Assembly: GCA_041917255.1 (NCBI GenBank) | Contig: JAYRYA010000017.1 | Location: 1 to 64,000 of the forward strand | Source of the DNA: Zoogloea sp041917255 | GTDB taxonomy: Bacteria; Pseudomonadota; Gammaproteobacteria; Burkholderiales; Rhodocyclaceae | DNA: 64,000 bases | Reading direction: 5' to 3' | Shown: piece by piece, positions 34,786 to 43,604 of the stretch | Layout: every line of letters starts with the position of its first letter | How positions within the stretch are numbered: position 1 is the stretch's first letter | Made by a program: the position numbers and the translations under genes | Notes under the pieces: generated by a model | The model's database searches: none | Told to the model about the DNA's origin: nothing | The model's input: the letters and a program-made list of their open reading frames with translations, nothing else

Positions 34786-35382
34786 ATGGCCGACATCGAC
34801 CTGATCCCCGCCTCCTGGCGTGCCGAACAGCGGGCGCGACGCACCCTGCGCGGCGGGCTGGTCGCCGTCGGCTGCGCCATCGCCGCGGTCGCCGCGGCGC
34901 GCGTCGGGATCGAAATCGCCAACCGCCAGGCCATCACCGCGCTGCAGACCCTGCACGCCCAGCGCCGCGACAGCGACCGCATCGTGGCCCGCCTCACCAC
35001 CCTCAACGCGCGGGTCGACGAAGCCCGTGAGCTGTCCCGCAAGGTCGCCGCCCTGCGCGGCCCCGACGTGGTGAGCGGCGTGCTCGTGCCCATCGATGCC
35101 GCCCTGGGCGAGTCCATCTGGTTCGACGAACTGATCTTCACCCGCATCCCGGCCCTGCCCCAGCCCGGCACGCCCATCGCCCCGGCCGACGCCAGCCTGG
35201 CGATCCGCGGCAAGGCGCCAGACCCGGCCACCATCGGCGCGTTCGCCGAGGCCCTCGGCAACGCCGGCCCGTGCGCCAAGCCGCGGTTGGTGCCCGGCAA
35301 CGTCAAACAGTACAACCGCTTCGAGTTGATGGAGTTCGCCCTCAACTGCCCCCTCACCCTGCCTGGTGGAGGCAAGTCGTGA
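34786..35382 (+). CDS. pilN: PilN-like inner-membrane alignment protein
   Basis: Bitopic inner-membrane protein of 198 residues. The short N-terminus MADIDLIPASWR resembles the conserved PilN INLLPWR segment that docks in PilM. One membrane helix (about 24-42) leads to a coiled coil (about 45-90) and a ferredoxin-like periplasmic domain. It connects PilM to PilO. The pilM stop lies one base upstream and the pilO GTG overlaps its stop. Confidence 0.8.
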   Translation: MADIDLIPASWRAEQRARRTLRGGLVAVGCAIAAVAAARVGIEIANRQAITALQTLHAQRRDSDRIVARLTTLNARVDEARELSRKVAALRGPDVVSGVLVPIDAALGESIWFDELIFTRIPALPQPGTPIAPADASLAIRGKAPDPATIGAFAEALGNAGPCAKPRLVPGNVKQYNRFELMEFALNCPLTLPGGGKS

Positions 35383-35927
35383 AGTTTCCCCGCGAGCTCC
35401 TCGCCCTCGACATCCGGGTGCTGCGGCTCGTCGCCGGCGCCCTGTCGGCGGTGATCCTGCTCGTCGGCTGGGGCCAGATCCTGCGGCCGGCGTGGCAATC
35501 GCGCCAGGCGGTGGCGACCCAGGCCGCCGCCATCCGCGAAGCCATCGCCAGCCTGCCAGACCGCCAGACTCAGGCCGAAGCCCTGAGCGCCGAGGCCACC
35601 CGCCTCGACGCCGCCCTCGACGCCGCCGACACCGCACCGGCGCGCCTGCCCGGCGTGCTCGACAGCCTGGCCCGCAGCCAGGGCGTCGAGCTGCTGCCGG
35701 TGTTTCCGGGCCAGCAGAACGAATCCGACGGCCTCGTCGAAACCCGTTACGACCTGGAGGCCAGCGGCAACTACCCGCAGCTGGTGGGATGGCTCGCCGC
35801 CATCGAGGCCCAACTGCCCAACGCCGGCCTGCAGGAAATCCGCTTCACCCGTCAGGTGAGCAGCGGCAGCGTGAGTCTGCGCCTGCGCCTCGCCGTGTAT
35901 CGCCGCCCGGCCACCCGTCAGCCATGA
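35379..35927 (+). CDS. pilO: PilO-like inner-membrane alignment protein
   Basis: Bitopic protein of 182 residues starting with GTG at 35379 (GTGA overlap with pilN, GGTGGAGG upstream). It has a membrane helix at about 18-36 (LVAGALSAVILLVGWGQIL), a coiled coil (about 40-90) and a compact alpha/beta periplasmic domain (YDLEASGNYPQLVGWLAAIE) of PilO type. It pairs with PilN. A longer upstream frame is rejected because it would read through pilN. Confidence 0.8.
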   Translation: MKFPRELLALDIRVLRLVAGALSAVILLVGWGQILRPAWQSRQAVATQAAAIREAIASLPDRQTQAEALSAEATRLDAALDAADTAPARLPGVLDSLARSQGVELLPVFPGQQNESDGLVETRYDLEASGNYPQLVGWLAAIEAQLPNAGLQEIRFTRQVSSGSVSLRLRLAVYRRPATRQP

Positions 35928-36280
35928 AGCACCGCCTGCTGCCCGCCGTCCTGCTGCTCATCGCCACCGCGGCCGCCGCCGCAGAGCCCCCCGCAGCGCC
36001 CAAGCTCCACCACGACCCCTTCCGCCGGCCCGGCGGCACCGCCCTTGCCCCCGCTGCCGGCGACGCCCCGGCGCCCGTCGAATGGCAACCGCGACTGCGC
36101 GGCGTGCTGCTGTCGGGCCCCAATTCCCTCGCCAACGTGGACGGCCAGATGGTCGCCGTCGGCGAAAAACTCGACGGCCATCGCCTGCTGTCGGTCACCG
36201 AATACCAGGCCGTTTTCGAAAAGGACGGACGCCGCGTCACCCTCGACATGCGCCGTCCGCCCCGGGAGTCCAGACAGTGA
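35924..36280 (+). CDS. pilP: PilP/MshK-like periplasmic protein
   Basis: Small exported protein of 118 residues: signal peptide (MKHRLLPAVLLLIATAAAAAE), a Pro-rich segment (HHDPFRRPG), and a beta-rich HR-type domain (LRGVLLSGPNSLANVDGQMVAVGEKLDGHRLLSV) as in PilP, MshK and GspC. It bridges the PilNO complex to the secretin. It overlaps pilO by four bases and the secretin GTG by four bases. It lacks the usual lipobox of PilP, so it is more like MshK. Confidence 0.78.
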   Translation: MKHRLLPAVLLLIATAAAAAEPPAAPKLHHDPFRRPGGTALAPAAGDAPAPVEWQPRLRGVLLSGPNSLANVDGQMVAVGEKLDGHRLLSVTEYQAVFEKDGRRVTLDMRRPPRESRQ

Positions 36281-37605
36281 TCCGCCATCGCCTCGCCACC
36301 GCCCTCGTGGCCTGCGCCCTCGCCGCCACCGGCCAGCCAGCCGCCTTCGCCACCGACCCCGCGCCCCGTCGCATCACCGTGAACCTGCGCGACGTGCCGG
36401 TGGGCGACGTGTTCGAGATGCTCTCCCGCAACGAGAAGATCAACGTGCTGGTGGGCAAGGGCGTCACCGGCAACGTGTCGGTCAATCTGTATAACGTGAG
36501 TGCCGACGAGGCCGTTCGCACCGTGGCGGAGGCCGCCGGCTACGTGGCCGAGCGCCGCGGCGACACCTGGCTGGTGGTCGAACGCAAGGACGCGGGGCTG
36601 GACGGGCTGTCGGGCAACACCCGGCTGCGCACCTTCAAGGTCCAGTACTCCAACCCCAAGACGGTCGCCGACATCCTCACCAAGCACATCTCCCGCTACG
36701 GCAAGATCACGCCGCTGCTCGAACGCAACCTGATCGTCGTCGAGGATCAGCCGGCCTTCGTGGATCGCATCGAGGCGCTGCTCGAGCAGGTGGATGTGCA
36801 GCCCCGGCAGATCCTCATCGAGGCCAAGATCCTCGAGGTGCGGCTGGATCGCAGCGAGGCTTTCGGGGTCGATTGGTCTAAGGTCATCGGCGGAAGCAAT
36901 CGCAGCTATACCTTGGGCACCAAGGGCCTCGCCGACCGCGCCTCCAGCGGGCTGTTCTTCAGCGTGGTGAGCGACAACCTCAACATTTACCTGAGCGCCC
37001 TGGCCAGCAAGGGCCGCGTGCACACCCTCGCCACGCCCAAGCTGCTGGCGCTGGAAAACCAGCAGGCCATCACCTCCATCGGCGACCAGACCGGCTACAA
37101 GGTCACGACCACCATCAACCAGGTGACCACCGAATCGATCCAGTTCCTCGAATCGGGGGTGATCCTGCGGGTCACGCCGTCCATCGACGAGCGCGGCCGC
37201 ATCCTGATGAAGATTCACCCCGAGGTGAGCACCGCCAGCGTGAACAACAGCATTCCCTCCAAGAACAGCACGCAGGTGAACACCACCCTCATCGCCGAGG
37301 ACGGGCAATCGATCTTCATCGGGGGCTTGATCCGCAACAGCGCCAACTACAAGCGCTCGGGCATTCCGGTGCTGGGCGAGCTGCCGGTGCTGGGGGCGGC
37401 GTTCTCCCACTGGGAGGATGCGGGCACGAGCACCGAGACGGTGGTGGTCATCACCCCGCGCATCGTGCGCGAGCCCGAGGTCGCCGCCGCGCCGGCCGTC
37501 GCGCCAGGCAACCCCGCCGCGCGGCTGGACGACAGCGAGCCGCCGCTGCTGCGCAGCGCCGCCGGGCTGGACGAATCCCTCGAACGCCTGCGCCCGCGGG
37601 ATTGA
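36277..37605 (+). CDS. small secretin (PilQ/MshL-like)
   Basis: Outer-membrane secretin of 442 residues starting with GTG (GGGAG nine bases upstream). Signal peptide, then an STN-like domain (about 30-100, ITVNLRDVPVGDVFEMLS), an N1-type domain (about 115-180, LRTFKVQYSNPKTVADIL) and the secretin beta-barrel ending with GIPVLGELPVLGAAF and TVVVITPRIV. It is shorter than PilQ (about 700) and close to MshL or small T2SS-like secretins. No pilotin or AMIN domain is seen. It is the last gene of the cluster and ends six bases from the convergent feoB stop. Confidence 0.9.
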   Translation: MIRHRLATALVACALAATGQPAAFATDPAPRRITVNLRDVPVGDVFEMLSRNEKINVLVGKGVTGNVSVNLYNVSADEAVRTVAEAAGYVAERRGDTWLVVERKDAGLDGLSGNTRLRTFKVQYSNPKTVADILTKHISRYGKITPLLERNLIVVEDQPAFVDRIEALLEQVDVQPRQILIEAKILEVRLDRSEAFGVDWSKVIGGSNRSYTLGTKGLADRASSGLFFSVVSDNLNIYLSALASKGRVHTLATPKLLALENQQAITSIGDQTGYKVTTTINQVTTESIQFLESGVILRVTPSIDERGRILMKIHPEVSTASVNNSIPSKNSTQVNTTLIAEDGQSIFIGGLIRNSANYKRSGIPVLGELPVLGAAFSHWEDAGTSTETVVVITPRIVREPEVAAAPAVAPGNPAARLDDSEPPLLRSAAGLDESLERLRPRD

Positions 37606-37611
37606 CCGGCC

Positions 37612-39642
37612 TCAGAACAGCAGATTCACGCCCTGCAGCGCGATCCGGCACACCGCCGCGATGCCCAGCGCCACGGCCACCGACAGCCCCACCGAGAACA
37701 GCGCGTCGCGCCTGCCGACGGTCTTCAGCATCACCGCGAAGGTGGACACGCAGGGCACGTAGAAGGTCAGGAAGACCAGGAAGGTGGCGATCTGCACCCA
37801 GCCCAGCTGGAGCGAGATGTCCTGGGTGCCGAGGGCCTGATAGACCATCAGCAGCGACAGCTCCTTGCGCAGCACGCCAAACAGGATCGGCACACCCAGC
37901 GCCACCGGCAGGCCCAGCCACCAGCTCGTCACGGGCAGCAGCAGGGTGTTGATGGCGTTGTCGGCACCGAAGTGGGCCAGCAGCGCCAGCACCACGCTGC
38001 CCAGCACCAGCAGCGGCGTGACGATGGTCAGGATGTCGCTGGTGCGCTCCCAGGTGATCGCCAGCAGGCGCCGCCACTGGGGCAGCGCATAGGGCGGAAT
38101 GGCCTGGATCAGCCCCGGGCTGGCCTTCACGTAGCGCCGTGTGAGCAGCTTGCCGGCCACCGCGATGATGAGCATCGTCAGCAGGAAGATGCCCAGCACG
38201 CCCTCCCAGCCCAGGTATTTGCCGCCAATCGCCAGCACGATGGCCGAGCGCGCCGAGCACGGCACGAAGGTGATGAGCAGCGACGCCACGATACGCTCGC
38301 GCCCCGCGGACGACGCCGCCACCGCCGACAACGCCGGGACGTTGCAGCCCAGCCCCAGCAGGAAAGGCACCGCCACCCCGCCGTGCAGGCCGATGCGGTG
38401 AAAGCCCCGATCCACCACGAAGGCGACCCGGTGCATGATCCCGGATTCTTCCAGGCTCACCAGCAGCAGCACCAGCGGCAGCATGTAAGGCACGACGATG
38501 CCGACGAGGCCGACGAGGCCATCGGCCACCGCCCGCCCGATCACGCCGAGGGTGGTGTCCGGCGTCCACTGGCCGACCCACGCCGCCAGCGGCGCCGAGG
38601 TGACCGAATCGAGGGTCGTGCTCACCTCGAACACCATGAAGAGCACCAGCGCAAACACCGCCAGGGTGCCGATCAGCCCCCAGCGCGGATGCAGGAAAAC
38701 GCGGTCGAGGGCGCGCTTCCAGCCGGCCTTCTCGGCCGCATGACCCAGGCGGCTCACCTGCTCGTGGAGTGCCGCCGCCCGGTAGTGGCGGTCGGCGAAG
38801 AGTTCTTCGGCCAACGGACGCGGCAGGCTCCGGCCGGCCTCCGCCCGCGCCGCCTCGACCGCCGGCACCAGATCGGGGAAGTGCCGGGCCAGCTCGGCGG
38901 CAAACCACGTATCGCCCCGCGCCACCTGGGTGAGCAGCAGCGCGCGCGGCACGCGGAAGGCGGCTTCCACCTCCGGCGTATCGAGGATTGCGTTGAGGGG
39001 CGTCAGCGCCTTGCGCAGGTGCGGGCTGGGCAGCTGGGGCAGCGGGCAGCGCCTGGCGTGGATGAGCTGCAGCGCCGCCTCGAAGACGCTGGTGATGCCC
39101 TTGCCCATGTGAGCGACGGTGGGCACCACCGGCACGCCGAGCGCCTCGGACAGCGCCGCCACGTTGATGTACACGCCCTTTTCGCGGGCCTCGTCGAGGC
39201 GGTTGAGGGCGATCACCAGCGGCTTGCCCAGCTCGCAGAGCTCCTGGGCCAGGGCCAGACTGGCCTCGAGGGCGGTGGCATCGACCACCTGGATCAGCAG
39301 GTCCGGCGCCTTGAAGCCGGCCTGCCCGTGGCGCGCCGGCTGGCCACCGAGAAGCGCCAGCAACAGCAGGCGGTCGGCCTCGTCGAGATCATGAAAGCTG
39401 CGCAAGGCCGGCAGATCGACGAGGGCGGCCTCTTCGAGGCCCACATTGACCTGGCAGGTGGAGAAACCCAGTTCGCTGCCGTCGAGCTGGCCGGATTCGA
39501 CCGCCGTGCTCGAGGCCGCCTGGAAGATGGTGCTCTTTCCGGTGCGCGGCAGGCCTACCAGGGCGATCTGCGGCCGACGCTCGCCCCTGAGCAGGCTGCG
39601 CGGCAGTGAAACCGTTGCGACGACCGGCGCTGCAGCACCCAT
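37612..39642 (-). CDS. feoB: FeoB-type ferrous iron transporter, atypical G domain
   Basis: Inner-membrane Fe(II) transporter of 676 residues: an N-terminal G domain (about 24-185), a helical linker, and a membrane domain with two Gate segments (GLGCNVPALSAVAAS and ISLQLGWVQ/FVPCVSTFAVML). FeoB normally has about 770 residues. The G1 motif is GLPRTGKST (30-38) instead of GNPNSGKT. The switch I GNWPGVTV segment is missing, and G3 reads VDLPALRS rather than DLPG; NRLD (G4) is kept. GTP hydrolysis may therefore be altered. No feoA or feoC lies beside it. A Fur-like site overlaps the promoter upstream, consistent with iron-responsive control. Confidence 0.85.
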   Translation of the reverse strand: MGAAAPVVATVSLPRSLLRGERRPQIALVGLPRTGKSTIFQAASSTAVESGQLDGSELGFSTCQVNVGLEEAALVDLPALRSFHDLDEADRLLLLALLGGQPARHGQAGFKAPDLLIQVVDATALEASLALAQELCELGKPLVIALNRLDEAREKGVYINVAALSEALGVPVVPTVAHMGKGITSVFEAALQLIHARRCPLPQLPSPHLRKALTPLNAILDTPEVEAAFRVPRALLLTQVARGDTWFAAELARHFPDLVPAVEAARAEAGRSLPRPLAEELFADRHYRAAALHEQVSRLGHAAEKAGWKRALDRVFLHPRWGLIGTLAVFALVLFMVFEVSTTLDSVTSAPLAAWVGQWTPDTTLGVIGRAVADGLVGLVGIVVPYMLPLVLLLVSLEESGIMHRVAFVVDRGFHRIGLHGGVAVPFLLGLGCNVPALSAVAASSAGRERIVASLLITFVPCSARSAIVLAIGGKYLGWEGVLGIFLLTMLIIAVAGKLLTRRYVKASPGLIQAIPPYALPQWRRLLAITWERTSDILTIVTPLLVLGSVVLALLAHFGADNAINTLLLPVTSWWLGLPVALGVPILFGVLRKELSLLMVYQALGTQDISLQLGWVQIATFLVFLTFYVPCVSTFAVMLKTVGRRDALFSVGLSVAVALGIAAVCRIALQGVNLLF

Positions 39643-39707
39643 CAGCAGTCACCTCGCCCATCAATCCGATGCATCGACTATCGCCTGACAATGATTCACT
39701 GCGCCCG

Positions 39708-39737
39708 ATTATAATCGGTAATAAGAATTATTCGCAA
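39708..39737 (-). promoter_or_regulatory. feoB promoter overlapped by a probable Fur box
   Basis: On the minus strand TTGCGA (39732-39737) and TATAAT (39708-39713) are 18 bases apart. The spacer, GAATAATTCTTATTAC, matches the GATAATNATAAT-style Fur consensus well and is AT-rich in a GC-rich genome. Iron-bound Fur would block RNA polymerase. The start codon lies about 65 bases downstream. Confidence 0.6.
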
Positions 39738-39804
39738 AACAGAAAATGCTTGCAAGGCTGCACCCCGGACTTCGATGCCGCAGCCGGGCGATGCCGGTTT
39801 CGCC

Positions 39805-40452
39805 TCAGACCCGCAGCCCCGCCCGGGTCATCATCAGCAGCGCCTGCGCCCGGCTGGTCACCCCCAGCGCCCGCAGGATCGCCGAGACATGAACCTTCAC
39901 GGTACCTTCCGACAGGCCGAGAAACTCGGCGATGTCCCGGTTCGACTTGCCCTGGGCCACCAGCTCGAGCACCCGCCCCTGGGCCGCGGTAAGCTGGAAA
40001 CGTTCGGCGAAGGCCTGGCTGGCACGCCGACTGCGACTGCTGCCGTCACTGCCGCTCGACGCCTCAGGCGTGAACACCCCGCCCGCCAGCACTGTACGCA
40101 CGGCCTCGATCAGGGTGTTGCTGGGACTGGCCTTGGACACAAAACCGGACGCACCGGCCTTCATCGCCCGCTGCACAGACTCCCGGTCATCGAGCGCCGA
40201 AACCACCAGGGCCGGCACGTCGGGAAACCGCTTGGCAATCACGCCAAGCAGCGAAAAACCATTGATCTCCGGCAGCATCAGATCGACAACCAGCAGATCG
40301 CAATCTGGATCGGCCTCGAGCAGCGCGAGCGCATCAGAGGCATTGCTGGCCTGCTGGCAGTGCACGTTTTCGCCCACCTGAGCAAGGGTCAGCGCCATGG
40401 CCTCCCTCACCAGCACATGGTCCTCGATAATCAGAATACGTGTCTGCATCAT
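39805..40452 (-). CDS. NarL/LuxR-type response regulator
   Basis: Regulator of 215 residues: receiver (about 1-120; acidic E10 and D11, phospho-acceptor in VVDLMLPEINGF, Lys in VSKASPS) and LuxR helix-turn-helix (about 150-210, LTAAQGRVLELVAQGKSNRDIAEFLGLSE). It starts at the first of two adjacent ATGs (40452); an upstream TTG is also possible. It diverges from the TonB receptor gene, whose operon ends with a hybrid kinase. The kinase is the likely phosphate donor and the shared intergenic region the likely target. Confidence 0.9.
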   Translation of the reverse strand: MMQTRILIIEDHVLVREAMALTLAQVGENVHCQQASNASDALALLEADPDCDLLVVDLMLPEINGFSLLGVIAKRFPDVPALVVSALDDRESVQRAMKAGASGFVSKASPSNTLIEAVRTVLAGGVFTPEASSGSDGSSRSRRASQAFAERFQLTAAQGRVLELVAQGKSNRDIAEFLGLSEGTVKVHVSAILRALGVTSRAQALLMMTRAGLRV

Positions 40453-40484
40453 GACCGCCAATTCATTGCGGATAAGTCGGATTC

Positions 40485-40494
40485 GGTTCGAACC
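40485..40494. promoter_or_regulatory. 10-bp palindrome in the divergent regulator/receptor region
   Basis: GGTTCGAACC is a perfect inverted repeat in the 113-base space between the LuxR-type regulator and the TonB receptor. A dimeric regulator site is possible; position is the only argument. Confidence 0.25.
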
Positions 40495-40565
40495 AGCAGT
40501 TTAGCCTACCCAGCCCCGCCCAAAACGTACAAAATCGCGGTTTGCTAGCCGATTCGGCAAAAACC

Positions 40566-42668
40566 ATGCCGCCAGCCAAAATCACACACCGGCCGCCTAC
40601 GCCTCTGTGCGCCCTCTCCCTGCTCGTCGCGCTCTCGCCACTGACCGCGTTAGCCGACCCGGATGACACCAGCGAAGCCGGTCACCTGAGTGATCTGCCG
40701 GTGGTGTTGTCGGCCACGCGCCTGGCCCAGGCGCCGGCCGATGCGCCGGGCGCAGTCACCGTCCTCGACCGGGAGATGATCCGCGCCTCGGGCGCGCGCA
40801 GCATCTACGAGCTGTTCCGCCTCGTGCCCGGCTTCCAGCTCGGGATGCACACCGGCAACCAGCCGCTGGTCACCTACCACGGGCTGTCCGACGAAGCGCC
40901 CCGACGGATGCTGGTGCAGGTGGATGGCCGCTCGATCTACTCGCCGTACCTGATCTCCGGGGTCGAATGGAACCAGATCGGCGTAGACATTGACGACATA
41001 GAGCGCATCGAGGTCTTCCGCGGCTCCAACTCCGCGACCTACGGCAGCAACGCCTTCCTGGGTGTCGCCAACATCATCACCCGCTCGCCATCCGAAACGC
41101 TCGGTGGAGCGGTCCGCTACCGCGCTGGCGATAACGGCATCAACGACATCGGCGCCCGCATCGGCCACCAGTTCAACGACGTGGCCATGCGCCTCACCTA
41201 CTCGCGCACCTGCGACCACGGCTTCGGCAACTACGACAAGGGCGCGCAGGTCATCAACGACTGGCGCTACACCCAGCTCGCCACCCTCAACACCGAGTGG
41301 CGCGCCAACAGCGCCAACAGCGCCAACAGCGTCGATTTCCAGACCGGCTGGACCGACTCCCACGAAGGCACCGGCAAGGCCAACAACGCCACCGACCCGG
41401 AACGCCCGATGCGCATCTATACCGGCTTCGGGCTGCTGCGCTGGCGTCACGCCCCGGCCCCAGGCGAAGAGCTCACCGTCAGCTACTACCACCAGGAGGA
41501 AAACGGTCGGGACAATTACGCGCTCAACGTACCGGCCAATATCACCCTGGGCGGCGCCTCCCGGACGATCTTCGTGCCGGTGCGCTTCGACTACGACTTC
41601 AAGGCGGTGCGCGACGACCTCGAGATCCAGCGCGTGACCACCCTCGCCCCGTCGCTGCGGGCCGTGGCGGGCGCCGGCTGGCGCACGGATCTGCTTGCCG
41701 CCCCCTCGCGCTTCAACACCCCGGACCCCGTACGCAGCACCGTGACCCGCGCCTTCGGCACCCTTGAATGGCGCGCCAGCGACCGCTGGCTCTTCAACGC
41801 CGGGGCGATGATCGAGGACAACTCCCTCACCCGCACCGCGCTGGCCCCGCGTGTCTCGGCCAACTATCACATGACCGAAAGCCAGACCTGGCGAATCTCG
41901 ATCAACCGTTCCCACCGCAACCCGATGGCCTTCGAGCAGAAGGCCAGCATGATCTTCCGCAACTCGGCGCCCTTCGGCATTCCGGGCCGAACCATCCCGA
42001 CGGGCACGCCGCTCAACCAGACCTTCCGCCCGTCGCCCGATCTGCACGCAGAGCGCGTCACCACCTACAAACTGGGCTACCTGGCCGAACTGCGCGAGAT
42101 CAGCACCACCATCGACGCCCGCCTGTTTCTGGAACGCGCCCGGGATCTGGTCGAGATGAAGCTCGAACCATCCACCGTCGGGCTGTTCTCCCGCAGCAAC
42201 ACGCGCTACTTCACCAACAGCGGCGAGGCCAACATCCGCGGCCTGGAGGTCTCGGCCACCTGGCGCCCCTCACCGCGCACCTGGCTGACGGCCCACCACA
42301 CCGCCCTGCGCGTGGACAACCCCAATTTCAACGCCAGTGAAGCCAGGGCCAACGCCAGTGGCTGGATCGAATACACCGCGCCCAAACAAAGCTCCACCCT
42401 CTTCGGCGCATGGGAGTTCCTCCCCGGCTGGCAGTTCAGTTTTGCCAAGCACTGGATCGGTTCGATGAGCTGGTACCAGGACAACTGGCACAAAACCGCC
42501 CCCTACCGTCAGCTCGACCTTCGCCTCGCCCGTAGCTTACCGGCCAGCGTTGCCCGGGGAGAGGTTTCGGTCACGGCCCGCAACGTGGACGGCCCCGACC
42601 AAACGTATGCGCCGGACACCTCCTGGTGGGCTCGCACCATCTTCGCCAGCGTGATGCTGGAACTCTGA
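40566..42668 (+). CDS. TonB-dependent receptor linked to a two-component system
   Basis: Outer-membrane receptor of 700 residues, complete: signal peptide (about 1-30, ALSLLVALSPLTALA), plug domain (about 45-160; VTVLDREMIRASGARSIYELFRLVPGF, ERIEVFRGSNSATYG) and a full barrel ending in SVMLEL. The ATG at 40566 is preferred over a TTG at 40542. A small triplicated Ser-Ala-Asn repeat lies at about 41303-41330. No ligand is indicated. It is followed within six bases by an ABC_sub_bind protein and then a hybrid kinase, so uptake and sensing are probably linked. Confidence 0.88.
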   Translation: MPPAKITHRPPTPLCALSLLVALSPLTALADPDDTSEAGHLSDLPVVLSATRLAQAPADAPGAVTVLDREMIRASGARSIYELFRLVPGFQLGMHTGNQPLVTYHGLSDEAPRRMLVQVDGRSIYSPYLISGVEWNQIGVDIDDIERIEVFRGSNSATYGSNAFLGVANIITRSPSETLGGAVRYRAGDNGINDIGARIGHQFNDVAMRLTYSRTCDHGFGNYDKGAQVINDWRYTQLATLNTEWRANSANSANSVDFQTGWTDSHEGTGKANNATDPERPMRIYTGFGLLRWRHAPAPGEELTVSYYHQEENGRDNYALNVPANITLGGASRTIFVPVRFDYDFKAVRDDLEIQRVTTLAPSLRAVAGAGWRTDLLAAPSRFNTPDPVRSTVTRAFGTLEWRASDRWLFNAGAMIEDNSLTRTALAPRVSANYHMTESQTWRISINRSHRNPMAFEQKASMIFRNSAPFGIPGRTIPTGTPLNQTFRPSPDLHAERVTTYKLGYLAELREISTTIDARLFLERARDLVEMKLEPSTVGLFSRSNTRYFTNSGEANIRGLEVSATWRPSPRTWLTAHHTALRVDNPNFNASEARANASGWIEYTAPKQSSTLFGAWEFLPGWQFSFAKHWIGSMSWYQDNWHKTAPYRQLDLRLARSLPASVARGEVSVTARNVDGPDQTYAPDTSWWARTIFASVMLEL

Positions 42669-42674
42669 CACCCG

Positions 42675-43604
42675 ATGTCGCCGATCCGCCGCGCGCTCTT
42701 CGTCGCCCTGCTGACCGTCCTGACCTGCGGGGTGCCCCTGTACGCGCTCGCGGCGTCGGTGACGCTCCTCATGTCGGAAGAAAGCGCAGCCTTCACCGAA
42801 GCCGCCGAAGCCGTCACCACCGAACTGCGCAACGCCGGCCACCGCCCCCAGACGCTGCTGCTCCCCCTGCGCGCCGACGATGCCGCCGCCCTCGGCAACA
42901 CCGGGCTGGTAATCACTTTCGGCACCCGCGCCGCCCAGGTCGTCGCCAACCTCGCCCCGCGCACCCTGATCCTCCACACCCTGCTGCCGCGCAACGCCTA
43001 CGAGCGCCTGCCCAACCGGGGTGACGACACCCGCCGGGTATCGGCAGTGTTCATCGACCAACCCGCCTCACGGCAGATCGAACTGCTGCGCATCGCCCTG
43101 CCCGAGTGGCCCCGGGTCGGTCTGGTGGTCGGCCGGGAGACCACCGAACTGGGCAGCCGGCTGCAGGCCAGCGCCCGGGACAAGCGGCTGCGCCCGGTGC
43201 TCGAATACGCCAGCGAGGAGAGCGATCTGTATCCGGCCCTCCAGCGCATGCTGGGTGAGCCCACCGTATTGCTGGCCGTGCCCGACACCCAGCTCTTCAA
43301 CAACCGGACCATCTCCAACATCCTCCTGACCACTTATCACCACCGCTCACCGGTGGTTGGGTTCTCGCCCGCCTATGTAAAGGCGGGCGCCCTCTTCGCC
43401 CTCTACAGCACGCCCACCCAGATCGGCCAGCAGGCTGGCGAGGCCGCCCGGATCGGGCTCACCAGCGGCAGCCTGCCGCCCCCCACCGCGCCGCGCCAGT
43501 TCCGGATCAGCACCAACACCTACGTCGCCCGCTCTCTGGGCATTACCCTCGAGGACGCCCACGTACTGCACGAGCGGCTCGAACGCGCGGAGAACCCGCC
43601 ATGA
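42675..43604 (+). CDS. ABC_sub_bind-like periplasmic substrate-binding protein
   Basis: Exported protein of 309 residues with a signal peptide (LFVALLTVLTCGVPLYALA) and two alpha/beta lobes (GLVITFGTRAAQVVANL, RVGLVVGRE, HHRSPVVGFSPAYVKAGALFALY) as in the ABC_sub_bind (TrpX-like) family. No ABC permease or ATPase is nearby; instead the gene overlaps the hybrid kinase by four bases. It may act as a ligand-binding partner of that kinase, as in some LuxPQ- or TorT-style systems. Confidence 0.8.
   Translation: MSPIRRALFVALLTVLTCGVPLYALAASVTLLMSEESAAFTEAAEAVTTELRNAGHRPQTLLLPLRADDAAALGNTGLVITFGTRAAQVVANLAPRTLILHTLLPRNAYERLPNRGDDTRRVSAVFIDQPASRQIELLRIALPEWPRVGLVVGRETTELGSRLQASARDKRLRPVLEYASEESDLYPALQRMLGEPTVLLAVPDTQLFNNRTISNILLTTYHHRSPVVGFSPAYVKAGALFALYSTPTQIGQQAGEAARIGLTSGSLPPPTAPRQFRISTNTYVARSLGITLEDAHVLHERLERAENPP

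Noticed and set aside
37972..39609. 545-codon plus frame opposite feoB
   Set aside because: His/Arg/Gln-rich shadow; the minus frame has the FeoB membrane domain.
41303..41330. short Ser-Ala-Asn coding repeat in the TonB receptor as a phase-variation tract
   Set aside because: The unit is a multiple of three bases with only about three copies, so slippage would not switch the frame.
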